From Alphaproteobacteria bacterium (GTDB lineage: Bacteria > Pseudomonadota > Alphaproteobacteria > Rhodobacterales > Rhodobacteraceae): DNA of 7,739 nucleotides. Made by a program: the position numbers and the translations under genes. Below the pieces are notes generated by a model. The model did not search any database, was not told where the DNA came from, and saw nothing but the letters and a program-made list of their open reading frames with translations. Location: positions 1 through 7,739 of the forward strand of contig JAADIC010000054.1 of NCBI GenBank assembly GCA_013151535.1. The letters run 5' to 3'. Shown here piece by piece: positions 1 to 6,401 of this stretch; within the stretch, counting starts at the first letter, position 1; the number at the start of each line of letters is the position of its first letter.

Positions 1-86
1 AGCGCCATCAGAAAACCGGTATGGGCAAAGACACCGGTCTGACCGCCCGAACTGAGGACAATTCCCACTCTTTTTCCCGAAGTCAT
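1..86 (-). CDS. Patatin-like phospholipase, N-terminal fragment (runs off the left edge)
   Basis: Only the first 28 codons are in the window. The reading begins MTSGKRVGIVLSS and continues into a glycine-rich segment, SSGGQTGVFAHTGFL. That pattern (a short beta strand, then GG-x-x-G, then a small helix ending G-F-L) matches the oxyanion-hole segment that opens patatin-family lipid acyl hydrolases. The catalytic serine (G-x-S-x-G) and the aspartate would lie beyond the edge, so catalytic competence cannot be judged. The ATG at 84-86 is preceded by GGAGGG five to six bases upstream, an excellent ribosome binding site, which makes the start reliable. It follows the DUF427 gene on the same strand after a 93-bp gap with no clear terminator. 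A weak TTGAAA hexamer (plus-strand positions 149-154) could be a -35 box, but no good -10 follows. The family call rests on one motif. Confidence 0.62.
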   Translation of the reverse strand, partial: MTSGKRVGIVLSSGGQTGVFAHTGFLMA

Positions 87-179
87 GTTCCCTCCGGCCT
101 GAATTTCGCTTTGTGAGCCTGTTTCTAAAATGGAAATGGCGATCAGAATTTCAAGGTCTGTTGATCTGGTTGCGGTGCC

Positions 180-521
180 CTAAAGCTGCTCCACCGTCAC
201 CTTGTCACCATAAAACGCCAGATGGCCGGCGATTTCGCCCACCGATGCCAGCGGCGTTTCGTAAGACCATGCCGCATCAGGGATCACGCCGCTTTTGCCG
301 TGGATGGCGTAATAGCTCGCCTGGCCTTTATGCGGGCAATTGGTTGAACTGTCGGTCTTTTCCAGAAACGCCATGCCGATATCACCGCGCGGGAAATAGA
401 TCATGGCCGGGTAATCGCCCTCGGCCAGCTCCAGCGCGTTCGAGGATTCCGCCAGCACCGCCCCGCCAGCGCGCACAACCCATGTGCCCTGCGCCTTGCG
501 TATTTTGATATGTCCCGCCAT
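180..521 (-). CDS. DUF427 domain-containing protein
   Basis: This is a 113-residue single-domain protein of the DUF427 family (PF04248), a small beta-rich fold with no firmly established function. Family hallmarks are visible: YFPRGD at residues 42-47, the TNCPHKG-x-A-SYY segment at about 60-71, AWSYETP at 84-90 and the terminal IAGHLAFY at 97-104. Length is normal for the family, and there is no signal peptide or membrane segment, so it is probably cytosolic. The ATG at 519-521 follows a run of six G bases about 6-11 nt upstream, which acts as the ribosome binding site. The aminopeptidase gene ends 59 bp upstream on the same strand. That gap holds two TATAAAG copies on the minus strand, which might give the gene its own promoter, but no well-spaced -35 is evident. 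The family assignment is secure and the biochemical role is unknown. Confidence 0.9.
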   Translation of the reverse strand: MAGHIKIRKAQGTWVVRAGGAVLAESSNALELAEGDYPAMIYFPRGDIGMAFLEKTDSSTNCPHKGQASYYAIHGKSGVIPDAAWSYETPLASVGEIAGHLAFYGDKVTVEQL

Positions 522-580
522 GTCATCCCCCCAATTGTCAGAAGGTCTTTATACACCTTTATAGGGTCCAATGGACAGAG

Positions 581-2386
581 TCAGATTGGCGCACAGGCCC
601 TTTTCAGCCAGCTTTGCGTTTCCGGCGAACAATTCGGCGCGATTTTATCAAAGATTTCAGCATGATAGGCGTCTATCCAATCACGTTCGGCCTCGCTCAG
701 CATCGCCGCATCAATCAGGTTGCGATCAATCGGGGTGAAGCTGATGGTTTCAAATTCCAGCATTTTACGCTTGTCCGCCGTCGCCAGATCGCGGGCCTTT
801 TGCACCACCACTAGGTTTTCAATGCGAATTCCAAACGCCCCCGCGCGATAATAACCCGGTTCATTCGACAGGATCATGCCCGGTTCAAACGGTACAGTCG
901 ACAGGCGCGACAATCGCTGCGGGCCTTCATGCACGCCCAGAAACGAGCCAACCCCGTGCCCGGTACCATGGTCAAAATCCTGCCCCGCCGCCCAAAGTGC
1001 GCGCCGCGCCAACGGATCAAGATCACGCCCGCCAAGCCCCACCGGCCAGCGCGCCAGCGATATGGCGATCATACCTTGCAGCACCCGGGTAAAACAGGCG
1101 CGGTGCTCGCTTGTCGGCGTGCCAATCGCAATCGTGCGGGTAATATCGGTGGTGCCGTCGCGGTACTGCCCACCACTGTCAACCAGCAGCAAATCGCCCT
1201 CGCGGATCATCCGGTTGCTGTCCTCGGTGACACGATAATGGATAATCGCACCGTTCGGGCCAGTGCCGCAAATGGTTTCAAAGCTGATATCAACCAGCAG
1301 ATTCGAGCGCGCCCGCAACCCCTCAAGTTTGCGCACCACGTCAATTTCGCTAATTTCAGGTGTCGCGCCAAGCCCGTCAAGCCATGCCAGAAGTTCCGCC
1401 ATGGCAATCCCGTCACGCAAATGGGCCCGGCGCGCACCTTCAATCTCGACCTTGTTCTTGCAGGCTTTGGGCAGGGCGCATGGGTCAGTTGCATAATCAA
1501 TCTCAACCCCCGCCCGCACCAGCCGGTTGCTGATCCACAAAGGCGCGGTCGCCTTGTCGATGCGCACCTTGCCGGTCAGGGCATCCAGTGCCGGGCCAAA
1601 ATCCTCCGGCGGGAAAATCTCCACATCCGGCCCCAGATGCGCCCGCACAGCCGGGTTGGCCTTGGCCGGATCGGTAAACACCTGAACCTTGCCATCCGCC
1701 GACAGGATCGCAAAGGCCAGCGCCACCGGATTGCGCGCAATATCCGCGCCGCGAATATTGAGCAGCCACGCCAGACTGTCCGGCATGCTCAACACCGCCG
1801 CCGCTTGCCCATCCTCACGCAACTGCGCCGTAATCCGCGCGCGTTTTGTGGTGCTTTCTTCGCCGGAAAACTCGATCCCATGCGCCACGATCGTCCCTTG
1901 CGGTGGGCTTGGCTGATCGTCCCAAATCCGATCCACCAGATTATCAACCTCGCGCAACGAGATCCCGCTGCCCTCAAGCGCCACCACCAGCTTGTCAATC
2001 TGGTCCTTCACATGCAGCCACGGATCAAACCCGATGACACCGCCATCGGGCAGGGCTTCAATCAACCAAGCACCAAGATCAGTCGCGGGCCAATCAACCG
2101 GCGTGAAATGCGCAAGGTCGATCTGTTCCCTGACCTGAAGCGTATAGCGCCCGTCGATGAACACCCCAGCCCGCGCCTGCAAAGCCGCACAAAATCCGGC
2201 TGATCCAGTGAAGCCCGTCAACCAAGCCAAACGCTCATCACGCGCCGGGACGTTCTCACCCTGATGGGCATCGCTACGCGGCACCAGAAATCCCGCCAGC
2301 TTCTCGGTGCGCAAAACCTTGCGCAAATCGGCAAGTCGCGCTGGCCCGTCCGAGGGCTTGGTCGTGGCCTCAAAAGATTGAAACAT
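581..2386 (-). CDS. pepP: Xaa-Pro aminopeptidase (aminopeptidase P, M24B), three-domain form
   Basis: The 601-residue metallopeptidase should remove an N-terminal residue from peptides whose second residue is proline. Two creatinase-like N-terminal domains (about 15-150 and 160-305) precede a pita-bread catalytic domain (about 310-540) and a C-terminal extension. All five dinuclear-metal ligands are visible: D403 (VDSGG), D414 (TTDITRT), H477 (HGTGHG), E509 (SNEPGYY) and E523 (RIEN). The catalytic-site histidines H383, H473 and H486 are also present. Ligand spacing closely follows human cytosolic XPNPEP1, and the length is that of this larger form rather than the roughly 440-residue E. coli PepP, so the symbol is used loosely. 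No signal peptide is seen, so a cytosolic site is expected. The start at 2384-2386 has AAAAGGA about 7 nt upstream. The gene begins 48 bp after the cobT stop on the same strand, so cotranscription is plausible. Confidence 0.93.
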   Translation of the reverse strand: MFQSFEATTKPSDGPARLADLRKVLRTEKLAGFLVPRSDAHQGENVPARDERLAWLTGFTGSAGFCAALQARAGVFIDGRYTLQVREQIDLAHFTPVDWPATDLGAWLIEALPDGGVIGFDPWLHVKDQIDKLVVALEGSGISLREVDNLVDRIWDDQPSPPQGTIVAHGIEFSGEESTTKRARITAQLREDGQAAAVLSMPDSLAWLLNIRGADIARNPVALAFAILSADGKVQVFTDPAKANPAVRAHLGPDVEIFPPEDFGPALDALTGKVRIDKATAPLWISNRLVRAGVEIDYATDPCALPKACKNKVEIEGARRAHLRDGIAMAELLAWLDGLGATPEISEIDVVRKLEGLRARSNLLVDISFETICGTGPNGAIIHYRVTEDSNRMIREGDLLLVDSGGQYRDGTTDITRTIAIGTPTSEHRACFTRVLQGMIAISLARWPVGLGGRDLDPLARRALWAAGQDFDHGTGHGVGSFLGVHEGPQRLSRLSTVPFEPGMILSNEPGYYRAGAFGIRIENLVVVQKARDLATADKRKMLEFETISFTPIDRNLIDAAMLSEAERDWIDAYHAEIFDKIAPNCSPETQSWLKRACAPI

Positions 2387-2434
2387 GCTTATTCCTTTTG
2401 GTAAAAATATCCGCGCGCGCAGCGCATAAAAGTC

Positions 2435-4321
2435 CTAACCCGCGCGTTTCACCGCGTTGATCCCCAAAAGGCGCGCCCGTGCGCGTGGATCAGTGTCAAA
2501 CAACGCCGCAAGCTGTTCGGTAATCGCCCCCGCCAACTGCTCCACATCGGTGATCGTCACCGCCTTGTCGTAATAGCGCGTCACGTCATGGCCGATGCCA
2601 ATGGCGATCAGCTCCACCGCTTTACGTTTCTCGACCATGGCAATCACATTGCGCAGGTGTTTTTCCAGATAGGAGGCAGAATTGACCGACAAAGTGCTGT
2701 CATCCACCGGCGCACCATCGGAGATCACCAACAGGATGCGCCGCTGTTCAGTGCGCGCGCACATGCGCCGATGGGCCCATTCCAACGCCTCGCCGTCGAT
2801 ATTTTCCTTCAGCAGACCCTCTTTCATCATCAGCCCCAGATTGGGCCGGGTCCGTCGCCAAGGCGCATCGGCGGATTTGTAAATAATGTGGCGCAGATCG
2901 TTCAGCCGCCCCGGCGTCTGCTCCCGCCCCTCGCTCAGCCATTTTTCCCGGCTCATACCACCCTTCCACGCCCGGGTGGTAAAGCCGAGGATTTCAACCT
3001 TGACCGAGCATCGCTCAAGCGTGCGCGCCAGCACATCGGCACAAATCGCCGCGATTGAAATTGGGCGGCCACGCATGGAGCCGGAATTATCCAGCAGCAG
3101 CGTCACTACGGTGTCCTTGAAATCCGTGTCCTTCTCCCATTTGAACGACAATGGCGTAGTCGGGTTGGTCACCACCCGCGCCAGACGGCCAGCATCCAGA
3201 ATGCCCTCTTCCAGATCGAAGATCCAGCTTCGGTTCTGCTGCGCCTGCAAGCGGCGCTGCAGCTTGTTGGCTAGACGCGAAACCGCCCCCTTCAAAGGCT
3301 CAAGCTGTTGGTCGAGATAAGCCCGCAAGCGTTCAAGCTCGGCCGGTTCCGCCAAATCCTCGGCCTTGATTTCCTCGTCATAATCAGTGGTGAACACCTT
3401 ATAGGTCGGGTCGGCATCGGAATGGGGTGGCGGCGGGGCCTGTTCCAGCGGTGGCTCGCCATCAGCCATTTCGGCGTCATCCGACATATCGAGATCGTCG
3501 GAATCCTCCATCGAAACCTGCGACTGGGTTTCCTCGGTGTCACCCGATTGATCCTCGTCATCATCCTGCGCATCATCCGACTGATCCTGATCGTCGCCGC
3601 CATCGCTGTCGGGCTCGTCCTGATCCTCGCTGTCTTCCTCGGCTTCGTCGTCCTGATCCTGATCCTGATTGTCGGGGTCATCCCCCAACTGATCGCCATA
3701 ACCAAGATCGTCAATGATCTGGCGCGCGAGGCGGGAAAACTCCACCTGATCGGCCAATACATCATTGACGTTTTCAAGCGTGCCACCAGCCTCGGCAACC
3801 ATAAAATCACGCCACAGCTCCATGACGTTATCCGCGCCCTTGGGCAGATCGCGCCCGGTGGCCAGATGGCGCACAAGATAGCCCGCAGCGGTGGCCAAAG
3901 GTGCCTGTGCGCGATCGGTGATCTGGGCAAAGCCCTGCCGTTCGGCCTCCTCAAGGATCTTGGCGTCGATATTGCCCGCCGTGCCCGGCATGATCCGCGT
4001 GCCCATCGCCTCGCAGCGGGCAGTCTCCATCGCTTCGTATAGATCGAGCGCCATCTGCCCCTGCGGCGCGTATTTACTGTGCGTCGCCTCATTGTGAAAC
4101 CGCAGCCGCAAGGCGTAAGCATCGGCCGTTCCACGCGCCAGCAAAACCTCGTCCCGCGTCATGCGCCGCGTCACCTGCGGCAGGCGCATTGTGTCGTCAC
4201 TCATGCCGGAAGGATCGACGGTGAACGCCACGTTCAACTCAGGCTCGTTCGCCATGGCCTTGGTGGCCTCGGCAAGCGCCTTTTTGAACGGATCGGCGGG
4301 GTTATCGTTGGGTTTCTTCAT
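2435..4321 (-). CDS. cobT: Cobaltochelatase subunit CobT (VWA/MIDAS protein)
   Basis: CobT is the VWA-domain partner of the AAA+ subunit CobS. The CobST complex drives CobN in ATP-dependent insertion of cobalt into hydrogenobyrinate a,c-diamide in the aerobic vitamin B12 pathway (cytosol). From the ATG at 4319-4321 the product has 628 residues. It has an N-terminal CobT domain (about 1-200), a very acidic low-complexity linker (about 206-304), a basic and helical region (about 320-385), and a C-terminal VWA domain. The VWA domain has the MIDAS motif DNSGSMRG (D411, S413, S415) and a second acidic loop SDG (D535). An in-frame ATG at 4343-4345 would add eight residues. I prefer the internal start because CobT proteins in this group begin with a sequence like MKKPNDNPADPFKKAL. 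Neither start has a convincing Shine-Dalgarno sequence. The gene is separated from cobS by two small genes. Confidence 0.95.
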   Translation of the reverse strand: MKKPNDNPADPFKKALAEATKAMANEPELNVAFTVDPSGMSDDTMRLPQVTRRMTRDEVLLARGTADAYALRLRFHNEATHSKYAPQGQMALDLYEAMETARCEAMGTRIMPGTAGNIDAKILEEAERQGFAQITDRAQAPLATAAGYLVRHLATGRDLPKGADNVMELWRDFMVAEAGGTLENVNDVLADQVEFSRLARQIIDDLGYGDQLGDDPDNQDQDQDDEAEEDSEDQDEPDSDGGDDQDQSDDAQDDDEDQSGDTEETQSQVSMEDSDDLDMSDDAEMADGEPPLEQAPPPPHSDADPTYKVFTTDYDEEIKAEDLAEPAELERLRAYLDQQLEPLKGAVSRLANKLQRRLQAQQNRSWIFDLEEGILDAGRLARVVTNPTTPLSFKWEKDTDFKDTVVTLLLDNSGSMRGRPISIAAICADVLARTLERCSVKVEILGFTTRAWKGGMSREKWLSEGREQTPGRLNDLRHIIYKSADAPWRRTRPNLGLMMKEGLLKENIDGEALEWAHRRMCARTEQRRILLVISDGAPVDDSTLSVNSASYLEKHLRNVIAMVEKRKAVELIAIGIGHDVTRYYDKAVTITDVEQLAGAITEQLAALFDTDPRARARLLGINAVKRAG

Positions 4322-4398
4322 AGGTAATAAATGGAGCGGTTTCATTTCGGGCGCAAGGGATTAAAGCGATTTGCGTTAACCACATGTTAGGCAAGAAT

Positions 4399-4427
4399 TT
4401 GCAATATGGTGGTGATAGGCCTATCTT
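4399..4427 (+). promoter_or_regulatory. Candidate promoter for the coiled-coil gene, -10 overlapped by a palindrome
   Basis: TTGCAA (4399-4404) and TATCTT (4422-4427) are separated by exactly 17 bases, four of six matches to each sigma-70 hexamer. Initiation would fall about 20 bases upstream of the ATG at 4455, leaving room for the GTGAGGA ribosome binding site at 4441-4447. A perfect 12-bp palindrome, GATAGGCCTATC (4414-4425), overlaps the -10 box and could be an operator. The call rests on hexamer matches and position alone. Confidence 0.33.
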
Positions 4428-4454
4428 GAAGGCAACACACGTGAGGATGCCGAT

Positions 4455-4664
4455 ATGAGTGACAAGACCGAGAACCATACAATCAAGCTGTTGCAAGAAA
4501 TGCGGCAGGAGATAAATGAGCGGTTCGATGCTGTGAGTGAGCGGTTCGACGATGTCGATCTGCGTATCGATGGCCTGACCCATATCATGACCTTGATGGC
4601 GGGCCATTCGCATGATCTGGACGAGCGGGTTGAGCGGCTGGAAGAGGTGGCGAAGACGGAGTGA
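4455..4664 (+). CDS. Small coiled-coil protein of unknown function
   Basis: This 69-residue protein has no recognised family. Almost its whole length reads as an amphipathic coiled coil. Consecutive heptads ERFDAVS, ERFDDVD and LRIDGLT (residues 22-42) place F24, V27, F31, V34, I38 and L41 at a/d positions, and the pattern continues through M45/M48 and again at L55, V59, L62 and V66. It is strongly charged, lacks a membrane segment or signal peptide, and probably forms a homo-oligomer. A real gene is supported by GTGAGGA 7 nt before the ATG, a plausible promoter upstream and the regular heptads. It is divergent from cobT and convergent with the DUF1877 gene, with 23 bp between the stops. Short heptad proteins of this kind occur as free-standing hypotheticals and beside accessory genes. 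No function can be assigned from the sequence. Confidence 0.72.
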   Translation: MSDKTENHTIKLLQEMRQEINERFDAVSERFDDVDLRIDGLTHIMTLMAGHSHDLDERVERLEEVAKTE

Positions 4665-4669
4665 AATCA

Positions 4670-4687
4670 TCGAAAGCGAAGTTTCGA
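4670..4687. terminator. Possible weak bidirectional hairpin between convergent genes
   Basis: TCGAAA (4670-4675) and TTTCGA (4682-4687) form a perfect 6-bp stem around a 6-base loop. They fill almost the whole 23-bp gap between the stops of the convergent coiled-coil and DUF1877 genes. The placement suits a shared terminator, but the stem is short, only one-third GC, and has no clean T tract on either side, so any termination activity would be modest. Confidence 0.25.
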
Positions 4688-5173
4688 CTACCCTATTTCT
4701 TTAACTATTGCTTGATCATTTTGCGCGGCCATATCAACAAAGTTACGAATTTGCGACAGTATCGCCTTTAGAGCTGGAAACTCAGATTCAGTGATTTCGG
4801 CGTGGTATATCTCAGTATTACCTTTCGCCATTTCTTGAAGGCGCGCATCAATTGTTTCGTCATTCAAGTTTCTCAAATGCGCTGATACTGCTTTCACAAC
4901 TTCTGACGATAAAATGGTCATTGGTTCGGTATCTTTATCCCATTGCAACCAATAATCACCGCCAAGGATGAAGCCGCCGGGAAGGTCGCGATCCCATTCT
5001 GTACCGCTGGAAAGAAAATGAACAATGTGCCACGAATCAATGAAATCCAATATAAGAGTGGGGTCTTTAGGTAAGAAAGGTTCCAGTCCAATTAAGAACG
5101 CTTGACAGGTTTCGCTGTCCAGCGAGTCTAGTTGGGCCATGTTGGCCCGCCGCATAGTTAAAGACATGCTCAT
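4688..5173 (-). CDS. DUF1877 (YfbM-like) family protein
   Basis: The 161-residue protein resembles the DUF1877/YfbM family, whose function is not established. Family-like features in order are a short N-terminal strand opening MSMSLTMRRAN (the family typically opens M-G-M), then LDFIDSWHIVHFLSSG (about residues 42-57; W48 and H52), GGFILGG (66-72), LSSEVVKAVSAHL (88-100) and a C-terminal helical segment that includes EIYHAEI and ends in a run resembling the family's last helix. It is probably cytosolic. The start at 5171-5173 lies four bases after the cobS stop, with GGGG about 8 nt upstream inside the end of cobS, so translational coupling to cobS is likely. Base composition is clearly poorer in GC than the flanking genes, suggesting acquisition. 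Other in-frame ATGs (5165-5167, 5153-5155, 5138-5140) are possible starts, but the first fits the family N-terminus best. Confidence 0.78.
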   Translation of the reverse strand: MSMSLTMRRANMAQLDSLDSETCQAFLIGLEPFLPKDPTLILDFIDSWHIVHFLSSGTEWDRDLPGGFILGGDYWLQWDKDTEPMTILSSEVVKAVSAHLRNLNDETIDARLQEMAKGNTEIYHAEITESEFPALKAILSQIRNFVDMAAQNDQAIVKEIG

Positions 5174-5177
5174 ACGG

Positions 5178-6164
5178 TTACCCCAAACTCACACTCGCCG
5201 CACTTTCCGGCAGTTCCTCGTCAAAGCAGCGCTGATAGAACTCGGCCACGGTCTGGCGCTCCAGCTCGTCGCATTTATTGAGGAATGTCAGACGGAAGGC
5301 GAAACCGACATCCTTGAATATCTCGGCGTTTTGCGCCCAATTGATGACAGTACGAGGGCTCATCACCGTCGAGATATCGCCGTTCATGAACGAGGTCCGC
5401 GAAAGATCAGCAACCGTCACCATCTGGCCGATGATCTTGCGGCCCTTGTCGGTGTTGTAATGCGGGTTTTTGCTCAGCACGATCTGGGTTTCCGCGTCAT
5501 GTGACAGATAATTCAGCGTCGCCACCATCGACCAGCGATCCATCTGGGCCTGATTGATCTGCTGCGTGCCGTGATAAAGGCCGGTGGTGTCGCCAAGCCC
5601 AACGGTGTTGGCGGTGGCGAACAAACGAAAACTTGGGTGCGGCGTGATAATCTCGTTCTGATCCATCAGGGTCAGCTTGCCGTCATGTTCCAGCACCCGC
5701 TGGATCACAAACATCACATCAGCCCGCCCCGCATCGTATTCATCAAACACAATCGCGGTCGGGTTGCGCAAGGCCCAAGGCAGGATACCCTCGTGAAATT
5801 CGGTCACCTGCTTGCCGTCGCGCAACTTGATCGCATCCTTGCCGATCAGATCGATCCGGCTGATATGGCTGTCAAGATTGACCCGCACACATTGCCAATT
5901 GAGATGCGCCGCCACCTGTTCGATATGGGTCGATTTACCGGTGCCGTGATAGCCCTGGATCATCACGCGGCGATTGTGCGAGAACCCCGCCAGAATGGCC
6001 AGCGTGGTGTCGGGATCAAACTTATAGGTCGGATCAATGTCGGGCACACGATCAGCGCGATCGGCGAAACCATAGACTTCCATATCGGTTTCAAAACCGA
6101 AAAGATCACGCACCGAAAAGCGCTTGTTGGGGGTTTCCGACTTGTTCATTTCACCGTCTGCCAT
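5178..6164 (-). CDS. cobS: Cobaltochelatase subunit CobS (AAA+ ATPase)
   Basis: CobS is the MoxR-like AAA+ ATPase that assembles with CobT and powers cobalt insertion by CobN in aerobic cobalamin synthesis. The 328-residue product has a family-typical N-terminal segment (RVPDIDPTYKFD, about residues 39-50), Walker A GYHGTGKST (71-79, K77), Walker B IVFDEYD (138-144, D141/E142), sensor 1 ATANT (N186), a likely arginine finger at MDRW (R210) and a sensor 2-like SPRTVINW (R271). I chose the ATG at 6162-6164: it gives the usual family length, the N-terminus MADG is common in this group, and GGAA lies about 6 nt upstream. An in-frame GTG at 6201-6203 would add 13 residues but has no ribosome binding site. 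The next gene begins four bases after the stop. The upstream region contains several inverted repeats but no clear cobalamin riboswitch. Confidence 0.96.
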   Translation of the reverse strand: MADGEMNKSETPNKRFSVRDLFGFETDMEVYGFADRADRVPDIDPTYKFDPDTTLAILAGFSHNRRVMIQGYHGTGKSTHIEQVAAHLNWQCVRVNLDSHISRIDLIGKDAIKLRDGKQVTEFHEGILPWALRNPTAIVFDEYDAGRADVMFVIQRVLEHDGKLTLMDQNEIITPHPSFRLFATANTVGLGDTTGLYHGTQQINQAQMDRWSMVATLNYLSHDAETQIVLSKNPHYNTDKGRKIIGQMVTVADLSRTSFMNGDISTVMSPRTVINWAQNAEIFKDVGFAFRLTFLNKCDELERQTVAEFYQRCFDEELPESAASVSLG

Positions 6165-6248
6165 GGTTAATTCCGTTTCTATTCCAGCCCGTTTCGGGGC
6201 CACGTATCAGCAAATATTGTCTGGAGCAAATCGTAGGGATGCGCAAGG

Positions 6249-6268
6249 GGCGGGGCGCTCAGCCCGCC
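6249..6268. repeat. GC-rich inverted repeat in the cobS leader region
   Basis: GGCGGG (6249-6254) and CCCGCC (6263-6268) can pair around an 8-base loop, about 85-105 bp upstream of the cobS start. If transcription starts above it, this would be a stable stem in the cobS leader. No T run follows on either strand, so it is not a standard terminator. With only six pairs in GC-rich DNA, chance is a fair explanation. Confidence 0.25.
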
Positions 6269-6269
6269 T

Positions 6270-6286
6270 TGTGACGCGGTGTCACA
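6270..6286. promoter_or_regulatory. Candidate operator: TGTGAC-N5-GTCACA palindrome upstream of cobS
   Basis: TGTGAC (6270-6275) and GTCACA (6281-6286) are perfect 6-bp half sites separated by GCGGT, a 17-bp dyad typical of a dimeric helix-turn-helix regulator. The centre is about 114 bp upstream of the cobS ATG. The half sites resemble those of the CRP/FNR superfamily, but the spacing (TGTGA-N7-TCACA) is one base longer than the CRP consensus, so the regulator cannot be named. No clear -35/-10 pair was found near it. Confidence 0.3.
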
Positions 6287-6298
6287 TCACTTAGGGCA

Positions 6299-6399
6299 AA
6301 TCCAATCCAATTGAATTCACCCATCGACCCGAACGCGTTTGAAAAGCAAACGCTGCCTCGGGTCGATGAGTGAATATTCGGATTTCATTGGATTGGTTT
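6299..6399. repeat. Long imperfect palindrome / hairpin element between the J-protein gene and cobS
   Basis: Nested arms pair almost throughout. The outer CCAATCCAAT (6302-6311) pairs with ATTGGATTGG (6387-6396), extended by AA/TT outside and GAA/TTC inside. ATTCAC (6315-6320) pairs with GTGAAT (6370-6375). An 11-bp perfect stem joins 6322-6332 to 6358-6368. GCGTTTG (6335-6341) pairs with CAAACGC (6347-6353) around a 5-base loop. The element begins five bases after the J-protein stop codon (6402-6404), so it forms the 3' end of that transcript or lies in the leader of cobS. No U tract follows on the minus strand, so it is not a standard intrinsic terminator. The terminal inverted repeats and compact size would also suit a small non-autonomous palindromic element, although no target-site duplication is apparent. 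The pairing is certain and the role is open. Confidence 0.8.
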
Positions 6400-6401
6400 C
6401 C

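Noticed and set aside
113..508. Plus-strand open frame of 131 codons opposite the DUF427 gene
   Set aside because: It is Pro/Arg-rich with no motif. The minus frame shows the complete DUF427 signature.
929..2203. Plus-strand open frame of 424 codons opposite the aminopeptidase gene
   Set aside because: The product is Arg/Pro/Gln-rich without recognisable motifs. The opposite frame carries every metal ligand of an M24B peptidase, so this is a GC-driven antisense shadow.
2387..2434. GCGC-rich sequence followed by ATTTTT on the minus strand between cobT and the aminopeptidase gene, considered as a terminator
   Set aside because: The stem is only about four pairs and is separated from the T run by several bases. 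It is too weak to call, and cotranscription of the two genes is more likely.
3308..4042. Long plus-strand open frame (244 codons) opposite cobT whose product looks like several hydrophobic membrane segments
   Set aside because: It is the complement of the Asp-rich CobT linker: GAT/GAC codons read in reverse give Ile/Val/Leu codons, which mimics membrane helices. The CobT frame has clear domains and the antisense frame has no family resemblance.
6165..6401. Possible cobalamin riboswitch in the leader of cobS
   Set aside because: I could not find the conserved B12-box or a matching multi-helix layout. The inverted repeats there are simple hairpins, and the region upstream of cobT shows none either.
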